From contig JBMNJV010000001.1 in NCBI GenBank assembly GCA_050951845.1, forward strand, positions 310,001-374,000: a stretch of DNA of 64,000 bases. The letters are read 5' to 3'. The position numbers and the translations under genes are program-made. Of the stretch, positions 33,062 through 41,589 are shown piece by piece (within the stretch, counting starts at the first letter, position 1; each line of letters begins with the position of its first letter). The notes under the pieces were generated by a model. That model saw only the letters and a list, made by a program, of their open reading frames with translations. It was not told the origin of the DNA and did no database searches. The stretch comes from UBA5436 sp050951845 (GTDB lineage: Bacteria > Bacillota > Clostridia > Saccharofermentanales > DTU023).

Positions 33062-34468
33062 ATGACAATTATTAAAAAAAGAATTAATAGTTTGCCGAAT
33101 AAGATTAAAAAAATCGATGAAAGAAGTTTGCCGAAGATTTTGGCAGAAGACTATCAAAAAAGAATGAATGATTTAATTGATTTAGGTGCTGATAAATATA
33201 CACACTATTTCATTTATGGCGATCGTGAACACTATGCAAACATTGAATATTTCACGGGTATAGATCCCAGATTTGAAGAATCCGTTCTTATTATCAGCAA
33301 GGGCGGGAAACCGACTCTGATCGTTGGTGATGAGGGATGTGACTATTCAAAAAGGATACCCTATGAAATTGCAATAGAAGTCTATCATGGATTCAGTTTG
33401 CCTCAGCAACCGAGGAGAACAAAAACTGTTTTGCAAGAAATCTTAAAGAAGGCAGGTCTTAATCAAGAATCAAAAGTTGCGGTAATAGGCTGGAAATGGT
33501 TTGATCCGCAAGATTTTACTACAGAGAAAGAGCAATTTGATATCCCGTATTTTATTTTTAATGAATTGCTGAATGTATGTTCTGAGGATAATCTGTCAAA
33601 TGGAACATATTTATTACAGGATAACGAAATCGGTTTAAGAACAAATCTTTGTGCAAAAGAATTAATATTGGCAGAGGCAGCAGGAACAAAAAGTGCAAAT
33701 GCAACTTTAAATGTTCTGCAAAATTTACGAGAAGGGATTACTGAATTAGAAGCATCAAAATATCTGATGATTGATGGTGATCCTATCAATGTCCATCCCA
33801 ATATTAATTTTAACAAGAATTATTACTATGCCTTAGCCAGTCCGATGGGGGACAGCGAATTGAAAAAAGGAGATATTGTCGGTGCCGGTATGGCTTACAG
33901 AAGATCTCTCTGTCATAAAGTAGGATTCTTTGTTGAAAGCGAAGATCAATTAGAACCGGAACGCAGAGAAAAAGCGATGGCAATGTTCTATAAATACTTT
34001 GAATCAATGAAAGTATGGTATGAGTCAATTAAAATCGGAGTTACCGGTGGCGAAGTGTTTGATACGGTTACAAAAGTCATGGGAGATCCGGTTGAATTCG
34101 GCATTTCCTTAAACTTAGGTCATGTGATTCATACTGATGAATGGACAAATACACCTTTTTATGAAGGATCGCAAGAAAAACTGCATTCCGGGATGTTAAT
34201 TCAATGTGATTTCACTTCATCTTTTCCGGATTCTGACATAGCTGTACATGCAGAGGATGGCATTATGATAGCTGATGAAAAAATGCAACATGAGATTAAA
34301 AAATTATCGCCTGAATCTTATGAAAGAATGATTGCGAGACGTAATTTTATGAAAAATGAATTAGGAATTAATCTCGCTGCGGAAGTTCTTCCGACTTCGG
34401 ATATGGCGGGTGTAGTCTTCCCGTTCCTTGCTGATTTAAATGTAGTTATTGCTAATGTAAAAGATTAA
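33062..34468 (+). CDS. M24 (Xaa-Pro peptidase/creatinase-like) homologue with altered metal site
   Basis: The 468-residue protein has a creatinase-like N-terminal domain (about 1-200) and a pita-bread C-terminal domain. In active M24 enzymes the strand pair carries the metal-binding Asp in a VxxDxG motif and a second Asp in SDxTRT. Here these read GDIVGAGMAYRRS and CHKVGFFVES, so both Asp ligands are lost. The His in NLGHVIH is kept, the EP glutamate becomes Asp (QCDFT), and the final Glu in HAEDGIMIA is kept. It may be a metal-free lyase/hydrolase like creatinase, which also lacks bound metal, or a non-catalytic protein. It is the last gene of the XylFGH-like operon. Confidence 0.7.
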   Translation: MTIIKKRINSLPNKIKKIDERSLPKILAEDYQKRMNDLIDLGADKYTHYFIYGDREHYANIEYFTGIDPRFEESVLIISKGGKPTLIVGDEGCDYSKRIPYEIAIEVYHGFSLPQQPRRTKTVLQEILKKAGLNQESKVAVIGWKWFDPQDFTTEKEQFDIPYFIFNELLNVCSEDNLSNGTYLLQDNEIGLRTNLCAKELILAEAAGTKSANATLNVLQNLREGITELEASKYLMIDGDPINVHPNINFNKNYYYALASPMGDSELKKGDIVGAGMAYRRSLCHKVGFFVESEDQLEPERREKAMAMFYKYFESMKVWYESIKIGVTGGEVFDTVTKVMGDPVEFGISLNLGHVIHTDEWTNTPFYEGSQEKLHSGMLIQCDFTSSFPDSDIAVHAEDGIMIADEKMQHEIKKLSPESYERMIARRNFMKNELGINLAAEVLPTSDMAGVVFPFLADLNVVIANVKD

Positions 34469-34510
34469 TATAAATTTTTCAGCAATACCGGAAAGAAACA
34501 AATTACTCAG

Positions 34511-34549
34511 GAATAGCCCTTCAGTATGGTTCATAGTGAAGGGCTATTC
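34511..34549. terminator. Perfect 13-bp hairpin after the M24-like gene
   Basis: GAATAGCCCTTCA (34511-34523) pairs with TGAAGGGCTATTC (34537-34549) across a 13-base loop. A clear T-run does not follow directly; the nearest is GGTTTTT about 10 bases on. It is probably the operon's terminator, though mRNA 3' protection is also possible. Together with the small open frame at 34703-34822, this is what the 368-bp gap 34469-34836 holds. Confidence 0.55.
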
Positions 34550-34702
34550 ATATTATTGGTTTTTACACACAAAAAGATTCTTCTGCGAAAATATCCAAAA
34601 AAGTATCCTTAATTAATAATATTTTATTAAATTCGACAGATTATCTCAGAAAAGATAAAATAATGAAATGAATTTAAATTCAATTACAAAAGAGGGGAGA
34701 TT

Positions 34703-34822
34703 TTGCAGGTAATTCCTTTATTAGGACTACAATACAAAACTTGCCTGAGGTGCATTATAGATTCGGGAGTTTTCCTAATATACTTTCTCGTAAGGAATGA
34801 CTATGACTTTATATTTGTATAA
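34703..34822 (+). CDS. Possible 39-codon leader peptide gene upstream of the LacI regulator
   Basis: A TTG at 34703, 5 bases after GAGGGG, opens a 39-codon frame (MQVIPLLGLQYKTC... RNDYDFIFV) ending at TAA 34820-34822, 14 bases before the LacI gene. The middle is hydrophobic and could form one membrane segment. I do not recognise it. The same DNA contains two inverted-repeat pairs (ATTCCTT 34712-34718 with AAGGAAT 34792-34798, and ATTAGGA 34720-34726 with TCCTAAT 34773-34779), so this may instead be a structured leader without coding function. Confidence 0.25.
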   Translation: MQVIPLLGLQYKTCLRCIIDSGVFLIYFLVRNDYDFIFV

Positions 34823-34836
34823 CAATAGGAGTTAAT

Positions 34837-35913
34837 ATGAGTGGAATAAAAGATGTTGCTGCATTGGCAGGTGTTTCTATCTCAACTGTATCAAATGTAT
34901 TAAATGGTACGAAATATGTGAGTCCTGAATTATCGGAGAGGGTAATGAAAGCAGTAGAAGAATTGTCTTATCATGCCGATCCGATTGCCAGAAGTATGAA
35001 ATCGAACCGTACAGGAATCATAGGAGTTATTGTTGAAGATATCGGTGGTGTTTTTTATCCTTATGTGGTTAAAGGGATTGATAAAATAACCCGTGAAAAG
35101 AATTATCAGATGATTATCTGTGATGTGGGAAATGTTTCCAGCAATGTAAAAGCTATTGAGAAAGAAGAAAGTTTTTTCAGAAGCTTAACCAACAGCAGAG
35201 TCGATGGCATATTATTTGTTTCTTGTATACAAAAACGCGAAGAGAGCTCATATCTTACAAAAATAAAAAAGATTGTTAACAAATATAAGCAAACACCTTT
35301 GGTCAGCTTGGAAAGAGATTTTTCCCGATATGGGATAGATTCCGTATTTTTTGACAGCTATGAAAATGCAAGAATTGCAGTAGATCATCTTATTGACGTA
35401 GGTTGCAGGAAAATAGGTATGGTTACGGGTCCCAAAGCTCTGCAAATAGCTCAGCAAAGAACCGCAGGATTTATCGACGTCTTAACCGAAAAAGGAATGA
35501 TTTTAGATAAGTCAAAACAAATTGTTAATGGTGATTATACACATCAAAGCGGATATCGCGGCGTAAAAAAATTATGTGATTTAAATCCGGATTTAGACGG
35601 AGTATTCCTGGCAAATGATCAGATGGCGGTAGGTGCCATTAAATATTTAAAAAGAGAAAATGTCAAAATTCCGGAGCAAATCAAAGTAATTGGTTATGAC
35701 GATATATTCTTTTCAGGAATGATAGAACCATCTCTCTCCACGATACATGTAGCCAAAAATCGTACCGGAATTGAAGCTGCAAAAATCTTGTTCGATTTAA
35801 TAGAAAATGGTGAAGGCAGCGTTGCAAAAGGCATAAAAATGGAAAGTAACTTAGTTGTCAGAAATTCAACCGTAAAAAACTCTCCTGACGATTGGATCTT
35901 AACGGAATGGTGA
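34837..35913 (+). CDS. LacI-family transcriptional regulator
   Basis: The 358-residue protein starts GIKDVAALAGVSISTVSNVLNG, the LacI helix-turn-helix with hinge helix (YHADPIARSMKSNRT). A periplasmic-binding-like effector domain follows with IIGVIVEDIGGVFYPYVVKGI and the C-terminal ANDQMAVGAIKYLK and VIGYDDIFFSG segments typical of the family. It probably binds a sugar or sugar phosphate and controls the operon that begins 160 bases downstream. There a perfect palindrome with a central CG follows the promoter. GGAG (GGAGTTAAT) precedes the start. Confidence 0.92.
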   Translation: MSGIKDVAALAGVSISTVSNVLNGTKYVSPELSERVMKAVEELSYHADPIARSMKSNRTGIIGVIVEDIGGVFYPYVVKGIDKITREKNYQMIICDVGNVSSNVKAIEKEESFFRSLTNSRVDGILFVSCIQKREESSYLTKIKKIVNKYKQTPLVSLERDFSRYGIDSVFFDSYENARIAVDHLIDVGCRKIGMVTGPKALQIAQQRTAGFIDVLTEKGMILDKSKQIVNGDYTHQSGYRGVKKLCDLNPDLDGVFLANDQMAVGAIKYLKRENVKIPEQIKVIGYDDIFFSGMIEPSLSTIHVAKNRTGIEAAKILFDLIENGEGSVAKGIKMESNLVVRNSTVKNSPDDWILTEW

Positions 35914-35976
35914 TTTGTCAAAGTGCACAAAAATATGCTTTGTTTATCAAGAAGATTCATAAAAAACAGGAATAAT

Positions 35977-36032
35977 TTGACAAAAAAACACTCAAACAGG
36001 TATATTCTACACAGCAGAAAAACGTTTTTCTG
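35977..36032 (+). promoter_or_regulatory. Promoter and LacI-type operator of the cupin-RbsACB operon
   Basis: TTGACA at 35977-35982 and TATATT at 36001-36006 (18-base spacer) form a good sigma-A promoter. Immediately downstream, CAGAAAAACGTTTTTCTG (36015-36032) is a perfect 18-bp palindrome centred on CG, the usual form of LacI-family operators. It lies over the expected start site, so binding would block initiation. The LacI-family gene just upstream is the obvious candidate regulator. Confidence 0.7.
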
Positions 36033-36074
36033 TGTTGGTCGTTAATTTCAAAGATATGAATTGTGAGGAATGTT

Positions 36075-37289
36075 ATGGGAACGAAAAACCAATTGGCTCA
36101 AAAAGCAATAGAGCTTGGAAAAGGTGTCTTAAGATTAGCTCCGACTTGGGTTCCCCGATCATTTTGTCGTCCGGGTAAAAGAATTAAACTTCATCCGGAT
36201 GACTATTTTATTTTGGGGGAACGTGGAGGAATTGATGAGAGGTGGCTTTCTTCCACGACTTGGGCGGAAAACGGTCCGGGAACACCGGACGATGAAGGAT
36301 TAAGTTATGTTGTAGTTGATGAAGAAGGAAAAGAGAAAATTCTTCTCAGAGATTTTGTAGAAGAATTAGGATCTGAGGCCATAGGTGAAACACTTTGGAA
36401 TAAATATGGCCGTTGGGCTGTATATTCTAAATTCTTTGACAATCAAGGACCTTTACCCCATCACATACATCACAGTGATGAATATGCAAGCAGAGTAGGT
36501 TCCTATGGAAAACCGGAGATGTATTTTTTCCCGGCTCAATTAAATAATCATGGCGGAGAATTTCCTTTTACCTTCTTCGGACTGAATCCGGAAACAACCA
36601 AAGACGAAGTGCTGGAGGCCTTAAAGTCTTTCACGAAAAAAGATAATAACATTTTGGCTTTATCCAGGGCATTTAAACTGGAACCTGATACCGGCTGGGA
36701 TGTTCCGCCGGGGATGTTGCATGCGCCGGGTAGTTTATGTACATATGAACCTCAATTTGCTTCTGATGTGTATGCAATGTTTCAATCGGTTTTGATGGAC
36801 GGTCAGATTGTAGGGCAGGATTTATTATGGAAAAACACTCCGGAAGAAGAGATCGGCAATTATGATTATTTACTGAGTATTATAGATTGGGATCTGAATG
36901 TGGATCCTGATGTTCACAAAAATCGCTTCATGTCCCCGAAACCGGTGAAACCGATGGATGAAATGATTGCCGAGGGATATATAGAAGAGTGGATTTGCTA
37001 TAAATGTCCGACAGTCAGTGCAAAGAGATTAACAGTATTACCGGGTCAAACGGTAAAAATAAAAGACAATGCTCCCTATGGCCTGATTTGTATTCAGGGA
37101 CATGGACAATTCGGAGAATGGAATATCGAGTCGCCTGCTTTAATTCGTTACGGTGCATTGACCAATGATGAATTTTTTGTAACGGAGAAAGCTGCAAAAG
37201 AAGGAATAAATATCACGAATCCATCAACAGCGGATCCTATTGTAATATTGAAACATTTTTCCGATAATCCGGATTTAGTAATAGAGTAA
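36075..37289 (+). CDS. Phosphomannose-isomerase-like cupin protein, copy 1
   Basis: From ATG 36075 (TGAGGA 5-6 bases upstream) this is a 404-residue protein. The middle has LPHHIHHSDE, giving a His-x-His-type metal site, followed by KPEMYFF and later VPPGMLHAPG, the pattern of type I phosphomannose isomerase cupins. A second cupin domain lies in the C-terminal about 100 residues (LTVLPGQTVKIKDNAPYGLICIQGHG). It is paralogous to the gene at 41590, sharing the KxLHPDDYF start and the KPExYFFPxQLNNH block. The likely role is sugar or sugar-phosphate aldose-ketose isomerisation of the imported substrate; the substrate is unknown. It is the first gene after the LacI operator. Confidence 0.65.
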   Translation: MGTKNQLAQKAIELGKGVLRLAPTWVPRSFCRPGKRIKLHPDDYFILGERGGIDERWLSSTTWAENGPGTPDDEGLSYVVVDEEGKEKILLRDFVEELGSEAIGETLWNKYGRWAVYSKFFDNQGPLPHHIHHSDEYASRVGSYGKPEMYFFPAQLNNHGGEFPFTFFGLNPETTKDEVLEALKSFTKKDNNILALSRAFKLEPDTGWDVPPGMLHAPGSLCTYEPQFASDVYAMFQSVLMDGQIVGQDLLWKNTPEEEIGNYDYLLSIIDWDLNVDPDVHKNRFMSPKPVKPMDEMIAEGYIEEWICYKCPTVSAKRLTVLPGQTVKIKDNAPYGLICIQGHGQFGEWNIESPALIRYGALTNDEFFVTEKAAKEGINITNPSTADPIVILKHFSDNPDLVIE

Positions 37290-37321
37290 TTAATCATATT
37301 AAAATAGGAAGGAGGCGTAAA

Positions 37322-38842
37322 TTGGAAGAGAAAGCATACATTTTAGAGGTAAAGAATATAGATAAATCTTTCGCATCGGTTAAAGTTTTAGACAATGTAC
37401 AATTTCAATTACTGCCCGGGGAAGTACATGCGTTGATGGGCGAAAACGGTGCGGGTAAATCTACTTTGATGAAAATTATAATGGGACTCTATCATAAAGA
37501 TAAAGGAACAATAATTTTTGATGGAAAAGAAGTAGATTTTAAATCATCAAGAGATGCACTTGATGCCGGAATATCAATGATACATCAAGAATTAAGTCCG
37601 ATTCCCGAGATGACAGTTGCTGAAAATATATTTCTGGGAAGAGAACAAAAAAAGTTTAAAGGCTCTCCTTTTGTCGATAAGAAAAAACTCAATGAAATGA
37701 CCCTGGAATTATTGCATAAATATGATTTAGATAAGTATGTTCAACCGACAATGAAGATGAAAGATTTAAATATTGCTCAGATTCAGATGATGGAGATCAT
37801 CAAAGCTGTCTCATATAATTCTAAAGTTATCATCATGGATGAACCGACTTCATCCCTGACAGAAAAAGAAACAAACATACTTTTTGAAATGATAGAGGCG
37901 TTAAAAAAACAAAATGTAGGGATTGTCTACATATCACATCGAATGGATGAAGTATTCCAGATGTCAGACAGAATTTCTGTTTTAAGGGACGGAGAATTTG
38001 TAGAATGTGTAAATACAAATGATGCCACAAGAGATGAGCTGATCAGCATGATGGTAGGCCGCGAGCTGGAAAAAGGGTATCCCGAAAACCTTTCGGTAAA
38101 AGGCGATTATGTTTTAGAAGTTGATGATTTTAATCGAGAAGGTGTTTTTGAAGATATTAATTTCAAGGTGAAAGCAGGGGAGATTTTAGGATTTTACGGT
38201 CTTGTAGGTGCAGGAAGAAGCGAGGTAATGAGAGCCCTTGTAGGTTATGATAAAAAAGATTCAGGTGAAGTAAAATTAGACGGTGAAAACATAAAAATTA
38301 ATAACCCGCATGAGGCTATTGAGAATCACATTATTATGACTCCTGAAGACAGAAAAAATCTGGGCGTTGTACTTTGCAGGGATATTAAAGAAAATGTGTC
38401 ACTTCAAAATTTTGATAAAATGACAAAACTGTCGTTTATTGATAAGAAAAAAGAATATCAGTTGGTAAAAAAACATGCTGAAGATATGGACACAAGAATG
38501 AATAGCATTGCCGACTTAGTTTTAAATTTATCAGGCGGAAATCAGCAAAAAGTCGTATTAGCAAAAAGTTTATTATCAGATCCCAAAGTCTTGATAATGG
38601 ATGAACCTACAAGGGGTATTGATGTCGGGGCAAAAGCCTCGATCTATAACATAATGACAGATCTTGCCAAAGAAGGAATTGCAATTATCATGATTTCTTC
38701 CGAATTACCGGAATTGATTGGAATGAGTGATCGAATCTTAGTTATGGCAAACGGAAGGATTATGGGTGAACTTACGGGAGATGAAAAAACGTCTCAGGAA
38801 AAAATTATGAGATTAGCATTTGGAGAGGCAAAAGATGAATAA
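37322..38842 (+). CDS. Sugar ABC transporter ATP-binding protein (RbsA/MglA-like)
   Basis: The 506-residue tandem ATPase has a first domain with ALMGENGAGKSTLMKI (Walker A), the Q-loop in MIHQELSPIPEMTV and IIMDEPTSSLTEKE (Walker B). The second domain has GLVGAGRSEVMRAL in place of a normal Walker A, then LSGGNQQKVVLAKSL and LIMDEPTRGIDVGAK. Such proteins energise import of ribose, galactose and related sugars. TTG 37322 is the start, with GGAAGGAGG 6 bases upstream. The end overlaps the permease gene by 8 bases. Confidence 0.95.
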   Translation: MEEKAYILEVKNIDKSFASVKVLDNVQFQLLPGEVHALMGENGAGKSTLMKIIMGLYHKDKGTIIFDGKEVDFKSSRDALDAGISMIHQELSPIPEMTVAENIFLGREQKKFKGSPFVDKKKLNEMTLELLHKYDLDKYVQPTMKMKDLNIAQIQMMEIIKAVSYNSKVIIMDEPTSSLTEKETNILFEMIEALKKQNVGIVYISHRMDEVFQMSDRISVLRDGEFVECVNTNDATRDELISMMVGRELEKGYPENLSVKGDYVLEVDDFNREGVFEDINFKVKAGEILGFYGLVGAGRSEVMRALVGYDKKDSGEVKLDGENIKINNPHEAIENHIIMTPEDRKNLGVVLCRDIKENVSLQNFDKMTKLSFIDKKKEYQLVKKHAEDMDTRMNSIADLVLNLSGGNQQKVVLAKSLLSDPKVLIMDEPTRGIDVGAKASIYNIMTDLAKEGIAIIMISSELPELIGMSDRILVMANGRIMGELTGDEKTSQEKIMRLAFGEAKDE

Positions 38843-39812
38843 ATTAGATAAATCATTCAAAAAGAATAATTTGGAAAAACTATTAAGACAATTTGCTTTA
38901 TTATTTGTAGTAGTTTTTATCATTGTTTTGATGAGTTTTCTTTCTAAGACTTTTTTAACAGCAAATAACATAAGAAATATTTTAAGACAAATTTCCTTAA
39001 ACGGTATTTTAGCGGTAGGTATGACATTTGTTATTTTAACAGGGGGAATTGATCTGTCTGTCGGATCAACAGTAGCAATTGCCGGTGTTGTTTGCGGATC
39101 GTTATTAATGCAAGGGATGAATACATTTCAGGTTATCCTGATTTCGTTAGTATTTTCCTTATTAGTGGGAGTATTAAACGGTTATTTAATTTCATATGTC
39201 GGATTTCAACCGTTTATTGCAACATTAGCGACGATGACCATCAGCAGAGGTGCTGTTTTAGCTTATGCAGACGGAAAACCTTATACTATTTCCGATGAAA
39301 GCTTTAAAGTTATCGGACAAGGCACTGTTAAATTTCTATCATTGGAAATTCCTGTACCGGTTATCTTGTTAGTAGTAGTAACAATTTTAGGTTTGGTCAT
39401 TTTGACCATGACAACTTTTGGCAGATACATATTTGCTATCGGAGGAAATTATGATGCTGCCAGATTTTCCGGTGTAAGGGTCAAGAAAATCCAATTTGCG
39501 GTTTATATTATTTCTGCTTTATGTGCCTGGGTTGTCGGATTAATTCTCGCAGCTCGCATCAGCTCCGGTCAGCCGACTGCCGGTGAATCCTATGAGATGG
39601 ATGCTATTGCGGCAACAGCAATTGGCGGAACGAGTATGAGCGGAGGTACCGGTTCTTTAACAGGAACGATTCTTGGTTTCTTCATTATCGGACTGTTAAG
39701 TAACTCCATGAATTTGTTGAATATCAATTCTTTCTATCAACAAATCGTAAAAGGTTTATTAATTATTATCGCAGTATTCTTAGATATGAAATCTAAACGC
39801 AGAAGTGAATAA
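38835..39812 (+). CDS. Sugar ABC transporter permease (RbsC-like)
   Basis: The 325-residue polytopic membrane protein has about nine hydrophobic segments. TGGIDLSVGSTVAI, GFQPFIATLATMTI and GGTSMSGGTGSLTG are the typical RbsC permease segments. The ATG at 38835 follows GGAGAGG by 7 bases and lies inside the ATPase gene end. It pairs with that ATPase and the lipoprotein downstream. Confidence 0.94.
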   Translation: MNKLDKSFKKNNLEKLLRQFALLFVVVFIIVLMSFLSKTFLTANNIRNILRQISLNGILAVGMTFVILTGGIDLSVGSTVAIAGVVCGSLLMQGMNTFQVILISLVFSLLVGVLNGYLISYVGFQPFIATLATMTISRGAVLAYADGKPYTISDESFKVIGQGTVKFLSLEIPVPVILLVVVTILGLVILTMTTFGRYIFAIGGNYDAARFSGVRVKKIQFAVYIISALCAWVVGLILAARISSGQPTAGESYEMDAIAATAIGGTSMSGGTGSLTGTILGFFIIGLLSNSMNLLNINSFYQQIVKGLLIIIAVFLDMKSKRRSE

Positions 39813-39852
39813 CTAACAAAAGGTTAGTTTATATAAATAGGAGGTAAAAGAA

Positions 39853-40965
39853 ATGAAGATGAAAAAATTATTAGCTGTACTCTTAACAATGATAATGGTT
39901 ATAGGTATCGTTGCTTGTGGTGGAGACAAGAAAGAGGATACAAAGGAAACTGAGGCAGCAAAAGAAAAAGCAGAAGAAAAAGCGGAAGAAAAAGTAGAAG
40001 AAAAAGCGGAAGAAAAAGCGGAAGAAAAAGCGGAAGAAAAAGCAGAAGAGACTGAAGCAGAAAAGGCTGAAGAACCCGCAGGTGAAGCAAAAGATAATTC
40101 TGAGATTGTAGTTGGTTTCTCATCTAAAGACAATTCAGATCAATTTGTTAAACAAATTGCTGATGCAGCACAGTCAAAAGCAGATGAATTGGGTATCCAA
40201 TTATTAATGTCGGATGCAGCCGGTGATGTCAACAAACAAATCAGTGACGTTGAAACCTTTATCGCACAAGGTGTTGATGCAGTTGTAGTCATCCCTCAAT
40301 CCGTTGAAGGCAGTGCTCCTGTAGTCTCATTATGTAATGATGCCGGAATTCCGATTGTCGTTGATAACGGCGATATCGCTGATACAAATTATACAGCTTT
40401 CGTAGGTTGTACAGATCAAGAATCCGGAGAAATTTTAGGTCAATGGTTTGTAGATAATCTTGAAGCAGGTTCAAAAGTCTGTATTTTAGAAGGTCCTATG
40501 GGTCAATCAGGTCAAGTTGGCCGTTATGCCGGTTTCGAAGCAGTCGGTGTATTAGACACATTTGAAGTATTAGCAATTCAGACAGCTAACTGGAAACGTG
40601 ATGAAGCCATGGCTCTGGCAGAAGACTGGATTACTACATTCGGTGATGATTTAGATGCTATTATTTGTCAAAATGATGACATGGCCATCGGTGCTCTATC
40701 CGCTGTTGAAGCAGCAGGCAGAACAGATATTATAATCGGCGGAGTTGACGGATTGGAAGAAGCAGTTCAGGCAGTTAAAGAAGGCAGAATGGCTATTTCA
40801 GTCTTGCAGGATTCACAAGGTCAAGGTGAAGTCGGTGTTGAAGTTGCTGTAAAAGCAGCAAAAGGAGAAGAAGTTCCTTATGACACACGTATTCCTTTCA
40901 GAGCAATTACTGCTGAAAATGTTGATGCTTACTTAGAGGGTGGCGTAGACGCTATTTCAGATTAA
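39853..40965 (+). CDS. Sugar ABC transporter substrate-binding lipoprotein (RbsB-like)
   Basis: The lipobox ends at Cys22 (GIVAC). A long Glu/Lys/Ala linker (about 25-80) includes six KAEE-type repeats. The periplasmic-binding fold starts at EIVVGFSSKDNSDQFVKQIADAAQ and contains DVETFIAQGVDAVVVIPQS, PIVVDNGDI and ICQNDDMAIGALSAVEAAG, the ribose/galactose-binding pattern. It is 370 residues long. The strong AGGAGG site fits high expression. A terminator follows at 41041-41090. Confidence 0.94.
   Translation: MKMKKLLAVLLTMIMVIGIVACGGDKKEDTKETEAAKEKAEEKAEEKVEEKAEEKAEEKAEEKAEETEAEKAEEPAGEAKDNSEIVVGFSSKDNSDQFVKQIADAAQSKADELGIQLLMSDAAGDVNKQISDVETFIAQGVDAVVVIPQSVEGSAPVVSLCNDAGIPIVVDNGDIADTNYTAFVGCTDQESGEILGQWFVDNLEAGSKVCILEGPMGQSGQVGRYAGFEAVGVLDTFEVLAIQTANWKRDEAMALAEDWITTFGDDLDAIICQNDDMAIGALSAVEAAGRTDIIIGGVDGLEEAVQAVKEGRMAISVLQDSQGQGEVGVEVAVKAAKGEEVPYDTRIPFRAITAENVDAYLEGGVDAISD
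39973..40044 (+). repeat. 12-bp coding tandem repeat, six units
   Basis: Six consecutive units of GAAGAAAAAGCG (with GTA or GCA at the end of two units) encode EEKA/EEKV in the linker of the lipoprotein. The same unit, in five copies, occurs in the third binding-protein gene at 59033. Confidence 0.85.
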
Positions 40966-41040
40966 TGTGTCATTTACTGTAAGTAATATACGTATATTAA
41001 CAGTATACGTGTAGTATAAGTTTAGTAATGTAATGGAAAA

Positions 41041-41090
41041 GGTACTGCCATAGAGGAATGCTTACAGCCTTTTAGGTAGTGCCTTTTTTT
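41041..41090 (+). terminator. Terminator after the RbsB-like gene
   Basis: GGTACTGCC (41041-41049) pairs with GGTAGTGCC (41075-41083), with two G-U pairs, followed by seven T. The downstream FucU gene begins 30 bases later, so this is probably an intra-operonic attenuator as well as an mRNA 3' end. Confidence 0.7.
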
Positions 41091-41119
41091 AATAAAATTT
41101 ATATGAGAGAGGAAATAAT

Positions 41120-41548
41120 ATGCTTAGGGGAATTCCGAAAATTTTACCTCCGGAATTAGTAAAAAACATGATGGAAATGGGGCATTCGGATGTATTGATT
41201 ATTGCTGATGCCAATTTCCCGGGAACAGCTCACGCTAAAAAGATAATCAGAATGGATTCAGTCTTAATCCCTGATCTTTTAGAGGAAATTCTTAAATTAT
41301 TTCCTTTAGATAATTTTATTGATAATCCCGTTAAATTAATGCGAAATCTTCCGACAGAACCGGTACCGACTATTTGGGAAGAATATAGAAAAATTATTAA
41401 AAAACATGATTTAGATAAAGCATTCAAAGACTTTGATTTTGTAGATCGTCTTGATTTTTATAAAGAAGCGGAAGAGGCATTTCTCATTGTACAAACAGGT
41501 GATGAGTCCAGATATGCCAATATTTCAATACAAAAAGGAGTTTGCTAG
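41120..41548 (+). CDS. fucU: RbsD/FucU-family sugar mutarotase
   Basis: The 142-residue protein begins MLRGIPKILPPELVKNMMEMGHSDVLIIADANFP. The conserved His22 in MGHSD and the ADANFP motif match FucU, which interconverts alpha and beta anomers of fucose, ribose or related sugars. C-terminal SRYANISIQKGV carries the family's tyrosine and serine. It works before isomerase or kinase on the imported sugar. GAGAGGAAATAAT precedes the ATG. It is followed by the second cupin gene. Confidence 0.88.
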   Translation: MLRGIPKILPPELVKNMMEMGHSDVLIIADANFPGTAHAKKIIRMDSVLIPDLLEEILKLFPLDNFIDNPVKLMRNLPTEPVPTIWEEYRKIIKKHDLDKAFKDFDFVDRLDFYKEAEEAFLIVQTGDESRYANISIQKGVC

Positions 41549-41589
41549 TCCTCAATAAAATCTAAATATATAAAAGAAGGAGTTCTGCT

